64,000 bases of DNA from NCBI GenBank assembly GCA_015680685.1, contig MNCI01001321.1, forward strand, positions 257,614 through 321,613, read 5' to 3'. This DNA is from Gnetum montanum. Lineage: Eukaryota > Streptophyta > Gnetopsida > Gnetales > Gnetaceae. Both the position numbers and the translations under genes were made by a program. Positions 1 through 12,213 of the stretch are shown here, one piece after another. Under the pieces are notes generated by a model, which was not told where the DNA came from, ran no database searches, and saw nothing but the letters and a program-made list of their open reading frames with translations. Position 1 is the first letter of the stretch. Every line of letters begins with the position of its first letter.

Positions 1-83
1 TGCATAGGCTATGTGCAAAAAGAGTAAAAAAAAAATGCATAAAAAGATATAACAAATTGCAAAAGAAAATTTAGGCTATATGG

Positions 84-480
84 CTATTTGGTTATAAGGG
101 TATGGGATGGAAAGGTTATTTCACTTGTACATATTCTTCCTAATCTTTGTGAGATTAGGGAATGAGTAAGGTTTGTTCTACATAAGCTTGTATTCTCCAT
201 CATCCTCACTAATGATGATAAAAGGAAGTTCATCCCATCATGCATCCCATTACTTATCATTGTCATTGTTGAGTCATTAATCTCTTTTGGATTATTGGAC
301 TTCATGGCTAGGAGCTTCTTCTTGAAGCTCCACTTCAAATCCCTGATCTATGTTCACATTGTTGATAGCCAGGGACATTGTGTTATCACCATGAATGATA
401 ATTTCACATCCATTATAAGGAAGGTGAATTTTTTGATGGATGTGATAGGATATGGTAACCTCTCATGTTTCTTTTCAATG
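84..480 (-). pseudogene. C-terminal remnant of the protease region of element G
   Basis: The minus-strand translation matches the stretch after the protease of element F2 (about 62040-62430), including the segments around HPSxKxFxFL and the closing LRRICTSE-like part. The active-site half of the protease is absent because gag runs straight into this segment. It is non-functional; the reading frame is open for 84 codons only by chance of decay. Confidence 0.5.
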
Positions 481-687
481 GCTTTAGTCATTTCTTTTAT
501 GTTGCATGTGTCCACTCTTTAATAGTTGGTCTAGTAATGTGGATGGTTTCATAGGTAAGATAGTGTATTTGAATTTGTCTTTTTTTTTGAAGTTAGGTCT
601 AGTTATTTTTGATGTAGCAACCTTAGAGGTTGAGGGTTGGTTATTATGGTCATCAGTGGGGGCATTGGGTTGGTTGGCCTTTGGCCC

Positions 688-2330
688 CTAGCTTTTGATC
701 CATGTTTCTTTGGTTACAGTTGCTATGGTTGTATTGTTTTGTTTATTTTTCTCTTTGTTTCTCCATGTATGTTGATTTTTGTATGCTATGTAGGTTGGAT
801 TGTGACTAGCCTCTACAACATCTTCTATATATTTAATTTGAGAAAATACGTAGCTGAGGGATAGTGGATCAAGGTAGTAGAGGTTGGACTTGATGAATTC
901 ATTAACTGCTCCCTTAAATATGGCTAACAAGTGGGCTTTGGCTATAGGATCTAGTATTTCATTCAATAGTCCATTCCACCATTGAATGAATTTTTGCATG
1001 GGCTCAAGGGGTCCCTACTTGATCTTCATGAGTGATATAGTGTGCTGTCAAGCTTCAAGTTATACTTGAAGTGGTTAACAAATTGGGCTATCAAGTCCTC
1101 CAAAAAGGATATGGATCCTATGGGTAATACATGGTACCAATCAAGCGCCTTCTTGGTTAAGGACGTAGGGGAAATCCTCATGATGATTTGAGGCCATTAC
1201 TATAAGAGTAAGCATTTAGATCAAAAGGTAATAAGGTGAGCATTGGGATCACCTTCTTTGTTGTATTTGTTAAATTGGGGAATAGGGACACTAGGAGGAA
1301 GTGTCAAGGATGGGACAATAGGACTTATGGGATCATCTTGGTAGAAGTACATAATCTTAATAGTCTATGAGGTAGAGGCCTTAAGCCTTTTCAATTCCTA
1401 CATCAAGTCTTGTATCATTTGGAAGGCTTGATCTAGGCCACGTGATGGCCCTGTTGGTTGTGGGGTTTCTACATAGGGTTGTGACATTTGTTGTAAGGCT
1501 TGTGGCCTTGCTATGGGTTGTATGACAGAAGTAAGTGGTTGTGTTATGGTTGTGACTTATGCACCAAACAAAGAAAAGGATGTTTGTGCTGGTACCTAAG
1601 GATAAATGGGATAAATATGGAGTGTGATCCTTGAGTATCTTGGGGTTCCATGATAGGTCCCACATTGGTAGTTAATGGATTTGTAGTGGTAAAAACCATA
1701 GTCTATGATTGTACAAATTTTGGTTGTATGGAAAATGGCATAGATGTGTTATAGGTTGTTGGTTGTGATGTTGATTGAGTTTGATATGTAGATATGACCA
1801 GTGTGGAACTAGCCATGGTAGGGTAGGAAGGAGTTGAAGATGGTGGCACCATGCCCATAGAGAAAACAAAAGCATTAGAGGAGGGTGATGTGACCTTTGG
1901 GAATGTTTGTTGGAACAATCCTCTTAGGATGTTTTTGGACTTACATTTTACCCTAAATTCATCCTCCTCTTGTTGTTCTTCTAAGCTATGCTTGTCATCT
2001 TCCTCTTCCATCATAATTAACTAAGTCAGGATATTGGCATAGACATCGATTAGAGGTATTTGGTCATATGGGGAAGTGACATACTCTTTCCCATAATAAT
2101 GTAGGAGCTCAAATTTCCTTTTTTCCTTTACATTCAAACATGGAATCATGAGGTTGGGCTGCATTTTGGTGCAAAAGTAGTGATAATGATCTTTAGTTAT
2201 GGAGGTAAAGTCAGGATTCTCTCTTCTAACCCTTAAATATAGCCTACATTTGATGATGGTAGGGTCTTTGGAGTCATAGACCTCATGGCTTGTTGGAGGA
2301 TGAGGGGAAATTTTGAGGACTAGTGGAAAA
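688..2330 (-). pseudogene. gag pseudogene of element G
   Basis: Three blocks are seen in minus-strand order. The N-terminal block (about 2330-2035) resembles the H and C gag start, with the shared DHYHYFCTKMQ-type segment. A linker rich in Ser, Thr, Pro and Gln follows (about 2014-1380). The capsid-like core (about 1350-690) contains FIQWWNGLLNE and NEFIKSNLYYLDPLSLSYVFSQIK, closely matching the F2 gag at 60190-60420. Gag forms the particle that packages element RNA. Stops and frameshifts break it throughout. Confidence 0.75.
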
Positions 2331-2875
2331 ACATGGCTATAGTGTTGAGAATGGCTTAAAATAGGCTATAAATGATAAAATAGAAGTAAATTCCAGCAAA
2401 TGGAATTCCAAAACTTTTAAAGNTTACCAAAAATAGAAAACTAGAAACTTTGGTATCAAGCCTCACCTAAGTTGCCCTCCCAAATACCTCTATACTATAT
2501 ATGGTAGGGGGAAGGGAAAGAAGGGGGATGAGATAATGTAAATCTCACCCTTTCTATTCCAACGTTAATGGGCGAAAGGCTAATAACGAAATTGGAAAGT
2601 TTGGGTTTTCTTCCACAAAAGAACTAGTCTTGGCAAGCTACCAATTTTCTTAGCTTGGAAAAATGAAGGAAGAGCTAACTTCTGGAAGTTTGGTAATTTC
2701 TAGAAGGCTACACCATCAAATTTAGAAGCTAAAAAAGATTGAAATTGACAACAAAAAGAAAAGGGAAAAGGTTTCAACATTGGCTTTTGAGCTAAAAAAT
2801 TCATAGCAGATGTTATGAAAAACCACCAACCAACAACTACAACTTCCACATTGTGTGGGGAGAATGAAGGGGGAT

Positions 2876-4211
2876 GAGGAAATATAAATAATAAGTTAGA
2901 GAAATGTGTAGAAATGTCACCTGAATGGGTAGTATGAGGGTTCGCTTGGACAGGGATTCAGGGTGCATTGAAGTTGATGCAGTCAACTCCATGATCTAGA
3001 TTTCTTACCACTTCCAATGCTATCAAACCTTTGATGTTGCAATCTTAGATCTGTAATGTTGGCTATGGTGGGGGTTGATAAGTGTGAGAAATATAAGTTG
3101 CCCAAATGTTCTATGCTAGGAGTTGGGATCTTAGGAGTGTAGTGTGGAGCTTGAAAATTCACAAATCCCAAAAGGGGATTATAACATCACAAAGTTACAT
3201 TATTTCCATGTTTGGTTCAATAGAATACAAGTGTGGAAACTTGTAAAAAATCTTGAGTGCTTGAGAATGTCCATGTGTGGAATTGTGATCAATTTGTGTG
3301 GAAAAGTGTATGTATGCCAAGAGTTGCTAAACTGTGTCAAAAATTTGCTAAATTGTTTGAAAATTATGGAACCTCTAAATGGTGTTGGAGGCTAATTTTT
3401 ATAGGTCTTAGGCTATGAATGGGGCTGCAAAATGTCTATCATTTGACTATAATTTGACTACAAAATGGTTGTAAATTGGTTGCCAAATTGCTACAAATTT
3501 CTACCTTGTTCAAGTGAGATGGGTCCCAAAATTTGGAGGGTTACCATATATAGTAAGTGCCTTTCCCCCATGGCCATTCTATTTATTATAAATAGTAATA
3601 CGGTCACACCTTCCATGCTAGAGATGAATCTTCCATGCTGAGCTCTCCACCATGCTTGTTGAAGTGGCTAGTCAATGTTGGAGTGCATGAAGTGTTGAAA
3701 TTTCACTTTTATGGCTTCCATGCTAGGGGGATGCAATTTCCATGTTGAAGGTGGAGTCTACACATTAGGGAGAAACTTCCACATTGAGGGGGAAAGGTTT
3801 CCAAGTTGAGCATGTAGCCTTGACACTGGGGGGAAAGGTTTCCAAGCTAAGGAAAAACTCCCCACCTCTCCAGGCTGGTGTCAAATGAGATCTACCCCCT
3901 TTCAAATTTTTCCAAAGTAGAAAAATGTATACCAACCATAAAACCCATCAAATTGCCATTTTTGACATTACAAAAGGAATTTTTAACCCCACCAAGCTTA
4001 AATATAGACATTAGGTGATTTTTTTCACTTGGGGAATAAGGCTTTGACCATTCACAAGGTATGTTTTTAGCTCCAAAAGTATAAAGTATGTGAAATTGCT
4101 CACTGTGGGTTATAATCTTCACATTTACAATGATGTTTTGCCTCAAGTTTCATGGGGTGAAAGCTACATGATGAAAATGGGCTATAACATGTAAACTTTT
4201 GTGGTGTTTCA
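2876..4211 (-). repeat. 5' LTR of element G, minus orientation, 3'-truncated
   Basis: The minus-strand copy begins at 4211 with TGAAACACCAC, the same start as LTRs F1 (55893), F2 (57352) and the 5' LTR of C (32372). It runs alongside F1 and F2 for over 1.2 kb (for example the stretch around GTGAAGATTATAACC). Its 3' end and primer binding site are deleted. No polypurine tract lies at 4212, so this is a 5' LTR inserted into the DNA to its right, which is the antisense gene of element H. Confidence 0.75.
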
Positions 4212-6721
4212 ACTATAACTTTGGATGTTATTGAATACACGTTTTGTGATCTCTTTGGTGTCAATAATGAGGGAACAATGATTGTTAGCAAATTAATGAA
4301 TGAGGTGGACCACTAAGAGGAAGTGAAGAAGTGGTTAAATACTTGTCATGATACTAGGGGATTCTTTGTAAGCTAGTTCTAGGTTTCAAAGGCTAGAGAG
4401 ATGTATCCCCTATTTCAATATTATGTTTTTCCTAATTTACTATTGTAGGGGAAGATAATGGACATTGAACAAGCATGGACCATGAACAATGTCCTTACTA
4501 AGGATGCCCAATTTAACTAGGGTGCATGGGAAAATCCTAAAGCTTCAAGAAAATTTCATGATGAATTTTCATTTGGATTTCATCCCTTTTTTTAGATTAC
4601 TTACAGAGATTTGTGGAATTCCTTGTAGTGAGGAAGGATGGATGATGGGCTACTCAAGACCCATCCCAACTTACTATGCCTTGGATAAGACACTTATTTC
4701 CAACCATGTAGTCCTAGGATCCACCAAAGGATGAGGGCAAATCATTGTATATCACCACCAAGAGATTTGGTGGTGCTTGTTGTGCATCTCCTAAAGGCAT
4801 GGGGAGAGAACCCCACGTTGAGAAAGAAAACATGGAAAAGTGCAATAAGTTACTTGTTGAAGTTGACGGTTTAATTAAAGAAAAATTAAAGAGGCCTTTG
4901 CTTTATGAGACAACACCACTCCTAGAAAAGCCCTTGAAGAAAATATTGATTGTCAAGATTAACCAAGTTCATGATGGAGTTAAAGGTATGTTCTATTTAT
5001 TTTATTATTTTGTTGTCTTGAAGTTATGGTTTTGAGTAATATGTTCGAGTTATGGCTTTGGTCTTATGTAAAATGTGTTAAATTCTTCTATGTTTTATAG
5101 TTGTTATTCTTGCAAAGAAGCAACAACAAGAAGCAACCATAGTAGTAGAGGTAGCAACTAAAGCAAAATAAAGGCATTAGGAAGAGGAAGCTTTGCAACA
5201 TCTTGATGAGGATCTATCTCATCCTTCATTGGATAACTTTAATCCCTTATTTGAGGATTCACACCTAGGTAAAACTCCACCATAACACTAGAGGGAATTT
5301 TAGGTACTAATGATTTTTGGCTTTATGTGTTGTTTCATGTTTAGCCTTGATCACAGTTGTTGATTACTTATTATGTTTGTTATAGCTTCAAAGCCTCAAG
5401 CTGATGCTTCCACCTCCACATTTTGCATGAGACCATGGGTGGAGACCCTTGATAAGATAAAGTTTATGCAAGGTGTGGTTGAAGACATCATCAACTATTT
5501 TTAGTAGATAGCTCTTGAAGTTGGTGGGAGTTCTAACCCATTTTACCTTTTCTATTTACATGTTTTTGATTTTTGCATGATTTCTATGGTTATGTAGCAT
5601 TTGTTATCTTTCATTTTTAGTTTTTTTGTACTTCTATGTGTCTAATTTTTTGTTTGTTATGTTAATTACAATGCATAAGCTGATATGGGATCCTACTTGG
5701 GCTATAGAGATTGATGCATTGCCTACCCTACCTTTTTATCTAAAAAATGTTCCATGTAAGTTGTATGAAAATGCCACTAGATGTGCACTGTCATGTGCAA
5801 AATCTTTGTCAAAATGTAGACACTCTAATGAGTTCTTATGAGAACAAGTTCTAGCATTGAAGAGGGACAATAAGATGCTGATGGAGGAGGTGAAGATTCT
5901 TTGGGATTGCAAGGAGTTCGTGGAGGCCTAGGTGATCAATAGGAACTTCTTGCATACCAAGAAAATAACTTGGGCCCACTACTAGAATGCTATTCATGGC
6001 AAGGTTTGCCTTACCAGGGAGGTGGTTGAACAAAAGTTGGCCTTGTTGAACTACAAGGTAGGTGAATGGAAGGAATATTGTGTTTGGCTCCTTGAGTGGA
6101 GCTGAGCATAAAAGGATCACAAAAAATAGTACAAGGTTGAGCAAGATGCCTACCTCAAATGGATACAGAATGAGTCTACTAAATGATGTCGATTGAAATT
6201 ATTCATGAAGTGGATCAATGTAGAGGAAGTCTACAAGTTGTTTGTAGATAGTATGGTTGTGGCTAACTCCCCTACTTATTAGATGACAACTACTTTAGGG
6301 AAGGTAACCACTACCACCTTCTCACATGAGCCACCTACTTGAAGCGACATCAATGAGAACAACATCCTTATGGATGTTAATCTTGGAAACATAGACTAAG
6401 CTAACATGACTAATGACTAGCTCCTCCACCATCTAAAGGTTAGTCTTTAGACTTTTTCCATGAAATATGCTACTCTAGAACCCTTTCAGATTTTTTTATT
6501 TTAGAGTTTTTATGTTTTATTTTAGTTTAGCTTGGTTTACTCTGTTGTTTCATACTTAGTTTATATATTTTTGGTTACATATTTATGTTTTAACTTCATT
6601 TTGTTGTGTGTTGATTATTAATTGGTCTTGTGTTGTCATGTTACAGGCACTAGACAATATTGATGGCCCTAGTAATGAGGGTGGAAATGACCCACCACCA
6701 CCTCCTCTAGAAGCCCCCTAG
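4212..6721 (+). pseudogene. Antisense multi-exon gene carried by element H
   Basis: Plus-strand segments match the antisense gene of C in the same order. The first (4212-4330, with CDLFGVNNEG) matches LFDLFGVPMDS in C. Then come a block at 4480-4740, an exon 5101-5268 between TTTTATAG and AG|GTAAAA, an exon from 5386 after GTTATAG (RPWVETLDKIKFMQGVVEDI), a long coiled-coil exon about 5680-6438 ending at AAG|GTTAGT, and a last exon 6647-6721 after GTTACAG. The last exon encodes a Gly/Pro tail and ends in TAG. Several in-frame stops make it a pseudogene. The role is unknown; homology to C and F2 is seen, the splice sites are inferred. Confidence 0.6.
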
Positions 6722-7480
6722 TACAATCAGTTGTCTATTTTTAGTCATTCTTGTTATTAAAATTTGATGTTGATGTTGATATTATGGCTAGTGTAAGCTA
6801 ATTTTTCAGTTGTGAATGGTTTTATGTTTATGGGTTATTGTTTAAACATTTTGCCACAATATGTGGCTATGGTTGTTATGTTGTAGATGTTTTAATTTAA
6901 TTTTAAGTTTTAGTTTTGATTATATTATTATAGCATTATGCTTTTATTATGGTCTTATGATTTTATGTTATAATTATGATTTAAGGTCATGTTGGCTAAC
7001 TGATATGATTATGATGTAATAAAAAATGTTTGAAATGGCTAGGTAATAAGGCTATAGAATGAAATAGAAATAACTTAAAAGTGTTTTTGCCAGTTTTAGG
7101 CCATGGCGGGCCATGTGATATTTGCTAGTTCTAGCCCTTAGCAGGCCATGCAATTTTCTAGTTTTAGGTCATGGCAGGCCCTACATCTTGCACATATTTT
7201 TTTGTCTATTTTTTGTTTTAAAATTTTTTATGGATTTTATGATTTTAAAGTTTTTATGAGGTTTTTACATTTATCATGCTACAAGAGAAAGAAAAGGCTT
7301 TAATAAGTAAAAAGGAAAACAAAATTAAACTCTTAGGCTACATGAAAATTTAAGTTTAACATAAAGTATATGAAATGGCAGAGACAGCTAAAATGTAATG
7401 TAGGCTAAAAGGCTATAAGTACATATGGTTACATGATTATAAGTGCATAAGGTAGGAGGAGGATCAGGGACATACATCAC
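6722..7480. other. Spacer of H between antisense gene and protease, with short diverged repeats
   Basis: This holds the 3' flank of the antisense gene, which resembles the matching flank in F2 (about 62940-63010, around GCCACATAGTGTGG). At 7090-7190, read on the minus strand, there are about three copies of a unit like GGCCTAAAACTAG. The same type of unit occurs after the protease of C and F2. No other coding signal is seen. Confidence 0.55.
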
Positions 7481-8450
7481 TTGTATAAATGTTTCATAAT
7501 TTTTAAAAGATTGGGAAATGTGTATGGTCTATTTTGCACAAGTTTATATTCCCATATCCTTTGTTGATGATGTTAAAGAGGAGCTCTCCTCATAACCTAT
7601 CCCTTGATCAATCTGCTCTGTTAAGCTACTTAACTTTGTGGCTGGAAGTTTCTACCTAAAACTTCACTTCTAACCCTTGATCTATGTCTACACTGTTAAC
7701 TACTTGGGAAATTTCACTATCACCATGAATGATGATCTCACATCCTTAGTAAGGTAGGTGAATTTCTTGATGGATGGATGAAGACATAGCCCATAATCGA
7801 GCTAGCCAAGGCCTTCTTAGAATAAGGTTGAATTTTGAAGTTTTTTTCCATCACCAAGAAATTAGCAATTATGAGGAATTACTCTTCTATCACAAAGTAT
7901 TAGTAGATAGACTCCTTGACCTCAACTTGTGATCCATTGCAGGACTTGAGAGCTAAGGTCAATGTGTTTTGTATATGTTCCAATAGGCCTAAATGCTCAA
8001 CTATGGTATAGGGAATGATGTTCATTGTGGCTCCATTTTTTACATGCACTCTTTGCACTTTATATTATTCTACCTATATTGTTATAAAGAAGGTAGCCAT
8101 GGTCACCTTGCTATTTTGGGGACTAGTTTTGATTTTTCTGTCATGAAACACTAGTAATGTTAACTTATTTTTCCTAGGTGAAGATAGTACCATCACTACA
8201 TGGATGGATTACTCATTAGTGGGGATGTCCTTGCTAATAGGGATGGAGATCAACATCTTAGCTAATGCTTCCCGGTGTGCAACAAAAGTCATGACTAGGT
8301 CGTACAAGCAAAGGATTGTGTTCTTTTTCTTTAGAAACTATTTGACCAGTTTTATCGCATTTAGGAGGTATTTGTTATTGGTCATAGGTTTTTGGTTCTT
8401 ACTATTCCTAACTTCCTTCATGCACCCAAAATGTGGACTTCATATTTGAG
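7480..8450 (-). pseudogene. gag-pro linker and aspartic protease pseudogene of element H
   Basis: The minus strand reads LVMTFVAHREALAKMLISI, matching the linker of C (LVMTSPVHREALVQMLTSI) and F2. Downstream is a retropepsin-like core, GATMNIIPYTIVEHLGL. The family motif is VDDGA; here the aspartates are lost (KNGA), so it would be inactive. Several stops follow. In this family the protease cuts the Gag-Pol polyprotein inside the particle. Confidence 0.65.
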
Positions 8451-8519
8451 TTCTTGCAACTTCTTCTCTTTCCCTTTCCCTTGGAGTTTAGTGTCCTCTT
8501 GTGGTTCACTAGTTGAAGT

Positions 8520-11077
8520 AGCCTGGGTTGTAAAGGTCATGAGTATAGATGAGATGGAAGTGGGCTTCAATGGGTCTACTTCCTTCCATGCATTAGCTTT
8601 CTTATTGTTCTTGTTTTAGGTTTTTTTGTAGGCCTCTTCCATTGTTTGCTTGATGACTTCTTGTTATTATTAGTTGGTTGGGAGAAAGAATTCATTGCAA
8701 TAGCCACCATGAGGGTCCATTATTTTGTTGCATGGGTGGATTTAGTTGTAATGGGAGGGGGAGGCACTCTAATAACAAAAGGATCTTTGGTGGGTGTTGG
8801 TGATGGAATCCTTACAACAAAGGAGGTCCTTGAACCAATGGAAGTTGAAGGGCTCCTTTCATTGTGAGGAGGTACTCTCGTAGGCCTTGGGTCATGGTTA
8901 GCATTAAATACGACTATGGTATACGATTTTTTATTTGCATTCAATGGATCTTTATATACATGCATTGACTAGTTTTGTGGCCTAACTGGGTTGGAGGAAT
9001 CAAGCACCAATTCACCCTTATCTATCATCTTTTGCAAGTTATCTTTTAGTGTAAGGCGAAAGCTAGTGTCATGACCTAGCAACTGATGATAGTGACACAA
9101 ATGATCAAGCTTAAAATACTTAGGCACTAGAGGGTCATATTTGGTTGCTTGAGTAGGGTCTTTGGCTATCTCACCTAGCCTCTCATTCCTCTTTTGGGAA
9201 TTTTTGGTTATTTTCTTATATTATATCCTCCCACTCTTCAATAGTTGGTCTAATAGTTTTGATGCCTTTAAGAGTAGCCTTGTGTACTTTAGCTAGTCTT
9301 TTCATTTAAAGTTAGACCTTGAAGTAGTCAATGTAGAGGCCCTAGATGTTAAAGGTTGATTAGTGTTATTAGTAGGGGCCTTGGGTTGGTTTGTTCTTGG
9401 CCCTTGGATGGTTGATTTTTTTCCTTTTCCATAGTGGCTATTGATACATTATTTTTCCTTTCCCTCTGCATGTCCTTTCATGCATGTTGGTTCTTATATG
9501 CCATGTACGTAGGGTCATGGATGACTTATATTTCATCCTCTATGTTTTTTATTTGAAAAAAGGCCTAACTGAGTGACTATGAATGAAGGTAGTACAATTT
9601 CAACTTAATGAAGTTGTTAATAACCTCCTTAAAGATAACTAAAAGGTGGATTTCTGTTATTGGCTCTAGAACTTCATTTAGTAAAGCATTCTATCATTGG
9701 ATGAACTTTTACACTAGTTCAAAGGCTCCTTCCTTAACCTTCATTAGTTGGTCAAGGATTGTATTAGGTTTCAATTTGTACTTGAAATGGTTAATGAATT
9801 GCAAAATCAATTCTTCCAAGGAGGATATGGATCCTCTTGTCAAGGTACAGTACCAATCAAGAGCTTTTTGCATAAGGGACATAGGGAAAATTCTCATTAT
9901 TATTTGCAACCAAGATTATAGTAATAAGCACTTAGAGTGGAAAGTTATAAGATGGAATTTTGGATTAACTTCACCATTGTACTTGGTGAATTCTAGTACA
10001 AGGACATCAAGGAAAAGGGTTATTGGTGGGACCATAGGACTAAGGGGATCATCTTAATAGAAATCCATAATCTTTCTAGTTTGGGATGTAGAAACTATGA
10101 GCCTTTTTAACTCTTCAGTTAGGTCCTGGATCATTTGGAAAGCCTAATCCTAGCCTTGGTATGCCCCTATGGGTTGGGGGGTATGCATTAAAGGTTGAAG
10201 TGTAAGTTGGAAGACCTATGACCTTATAATCAATTGTGGTATTGATGGGAGAGGTTGGTTCATCATAGTCATGGGTAGGCTAAACAAAGAAAAGAAAGGT
10301 TTTCAGAGATATCTAGGGCACAAAGGCTATGAAGGGGGTATGTGACCCTTCAATCGCTTAAGATCCCATAGTGAGCCCCATCTAGTTGGACAAGGGGTTA
10401 GTAGTAATCACAACCCTCAATGATGATTGCATAGAATGTGGTCAAGTGGAAAAAGGTAAGGAAAAGTAAAATGTGGTTGACAAAGGTATTGATTGTGTTT
10501 TTTACATTGTAATAACTGGCATCGACACAAACATGGTTGGATACAAAGGGATCGAGACCTAAGGGATCTATCCCATGGAAGAGGTGATAGGGGTTGAGGT
10601 ATGTAGTGTGGCTTTAGGGGTCAATTGTTGGAAAATCCTCTCTTTAAGATTCTCATGTTTAGACTTAGCTCCAAACTCGTCTTCTTCTTATTGCTCATTT
10701 GAGATGGCCTTCCCATCCTCTTCATCAATCTCAATTAGTTGAGATAGGATTCTAGCATAGGTTTTTGTTAGGGGTATTTTATCATATGGGGAAGGTATGT
10801 ATTTCTTTCCATCATGATGGATAAGTTCATATTTTCATTTGAATTCTACTTCGATTCTCAAAATTAGCATGCTAGCTTGAATTTTAGCACAAACAAAGTT
10901 ATAGTGATCTTCATTTATCATTGAAAAATTTGGACTTTGTCCCCTAAGCCTCAATGATTGCCTACATTCAGCTACCATGGGATCTTTAGGATCATAGGCT
11001 CTTATGCCTTGTTGATTAAATCTATTTTTGATGAAGTTAAAAGGCAAAATGATGGATTGGTTGAACAATGTTGTCAA
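8520..11077 (-). pseudogene. gag pseudogene of element H
   Basis: The N-terminal part (11077-10740) contains EDHYNFVCAKIQ, matching C (EQYNFICVKIQ). The capsid-like core (10150-9320) contains DFYxDDPLSPMV, IIMRIFPMSLMQKALDWY and FINHFKYKLKPNTILDQLMKV, matching F2 and C. A degenerate Cys/His motif near 9115-9050 (HYHQLLGHDT) corresponds to the Tat-type nucleic-acid binding motif seen in C as CKYHQRCGHGTD. Stops and frameshifts occur throughout. It acted as the particle protein of the element. Confidence 0.8.
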
Positions 11078-11449
11078 AGAGGTGGTTATAGCATTTTTTA
11101 CTACTTTTAGTAAAAAATGTAGTTGGTGGGAATATCCACTAACATAGTTGGCTATAAATGAAAAGGAAATGGGAAAATTACTACTATTAAATACTATGCA
11201 CTGGATGGTTGTGTATTGTGTAGTAGATAGGGAAATTCTATACCAACTACACTAAGTGGTGAGATTGGAAAAGTGGTTTTTCCTTGATTAACAGAATTGG
11301 ATTTTCAAATAGAAATGGGTTTTCACACATAAACTAGTTTCCAAAATAGAAATGGATTCCTAGCTGGAAATGAATTTCCATAATAGAAATGGTTTTAAAA
11401 GTAGACTACATTGGTTCCAATGAATCTATCAATTGATGTGAAAATATAG

Positions 11450-12213
11450 TGGAAACACCAAAATCACTTACCACAACTATGCTATTTATAATTTAATAAC
11501 TATGAATTATTCAAACTTTCTAAGCTCAACAAGAAATTTTATAATGATAATCATATCATACTACCAAAACTTGCTACATAAAAAACAAAGTACAAATCTC
11601 TATTTTGGCTAGTTAATAGATGTTAAAGATTGCATTCAACAAAGCTTTCAAAAAGATTTAACAATTTCTTAATTCAAATACCAAGGTAATACACTTTAAA
11701 AAAATAAAGAAGTTATTTTAGTCTCATCAAAATACCAAAGATTTTTCTAGATTCTCTATGCTCAAAATAGGCAATTTCATTAAGACATTACTATTAAATT
11801 GCTATTGATGCTTCCAACAATATGAGCTCTTCTATGAAAAATCTTAATATGAGTCTAATATTGTGCAAAAACAAAGCTATAAAAGAAACCTCAGATAAAT
11901 GCCAAAATGAAATGTCAAGCGTGATACTATCTAAACCATTAGCTAAGAAACTAAAACAAAATGGGAAGAAATAAACTCATAGGATTAAAAAAAACTAGCT
12001 GAATTAATAAATTAGTAGGCCATCTTACAAGTTTTAATATTTTCTTCTTGATCTTCCACATCTTGCCCACACACCCCCCCCCCCCCCCCCCCCCCCCCCC
12101 CCNTTTATGGTGGCTTCAGGGTAGTTAGAAACATTATGAAGGTTTGTTATAACCACCATAGATTTAAGTGCTATGATTGACAAGTGTCTAGTAGTTAGAA
12201 CCACCATAGAGAC
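11450..12213 (-). repeat. Inverted LTR of the D type, part left of element A
   Basis: The reverse complement aligns with about 25450-26170 in the D LTR-like region. Landmarks include TTAGCTAATGATTTAGATAGT, GAGAGTCTAGAAAAT and the repeated CTATGGTGGTTATAAC units. The remaining piece lies to the right of element A at 19389-19530, so A is inserted in it. The outer boundaries are not sharply defined. Confidence 0.55.
12074..12103. other. Poly-C run with one n (assembly break)
   Basis: Twenty-nine consecutive C's are followed by an n, inside the inverted D-type LTR. The related LTR at 25.6 kb has no such run, so this is probably a sequencing or gap-joining artefact rather than biology. Confidence 0.7.

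Larger units (their letters stand above)
1..2875 (-). mobile_element. Element G, internal part of a decayed Ty3/gypsy (Tat-like) retrotransposon
   Basis: Read on the minus strand this follows the LTR at 2876-4211 and holds a leader, gag, and the tail of the protease region. The leader (about 2875-2340) matches the leader of element F2 near 59060-59330, but the LTR tail and primer binding site are missing, so a deletion joins LTR to leader near 2875. A second deletion near 480-690 joins the gag tail to the end of protease. A single n at 2423 marks an assembly break. The element runs off the left edge, so pol cannot be judged. Confidence 0.75.
4212..11450 (-). mobile_element. Element H, decayed Ty3/gypsy (Tat-like) retrotransposon
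   Basis: On the minus strand the order is leader (about 11450-11080), gag (11077-8520), gag-pro linker and protease (8450-7480), a spacer with repeats, and then an ORF block on the opposite (plus) strand (4212-6721). This is the layout of C and F2. Element G interrupts it at 4211, so any pol would lie outside the window. Its own LTR is not clear: the DNA upstream is an inverted LTR of the D type, but the H gag is of the C/F type, so the pairing may be chance adjacency. Confidence 0.7.

Noticed and set aside
4100-4291. Small minus-strand frame (63 codons), and its counterpart at 57272-57463
   Set aside because: Both are the same open stretch at the start of the LTR family; LTR starts are not coding.
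12074-12102. Poly-C / poly-Gly run as a biological repeat
   Set aside because: It abuts an n and is missing in the related LTR, so probably an assembly artefact.
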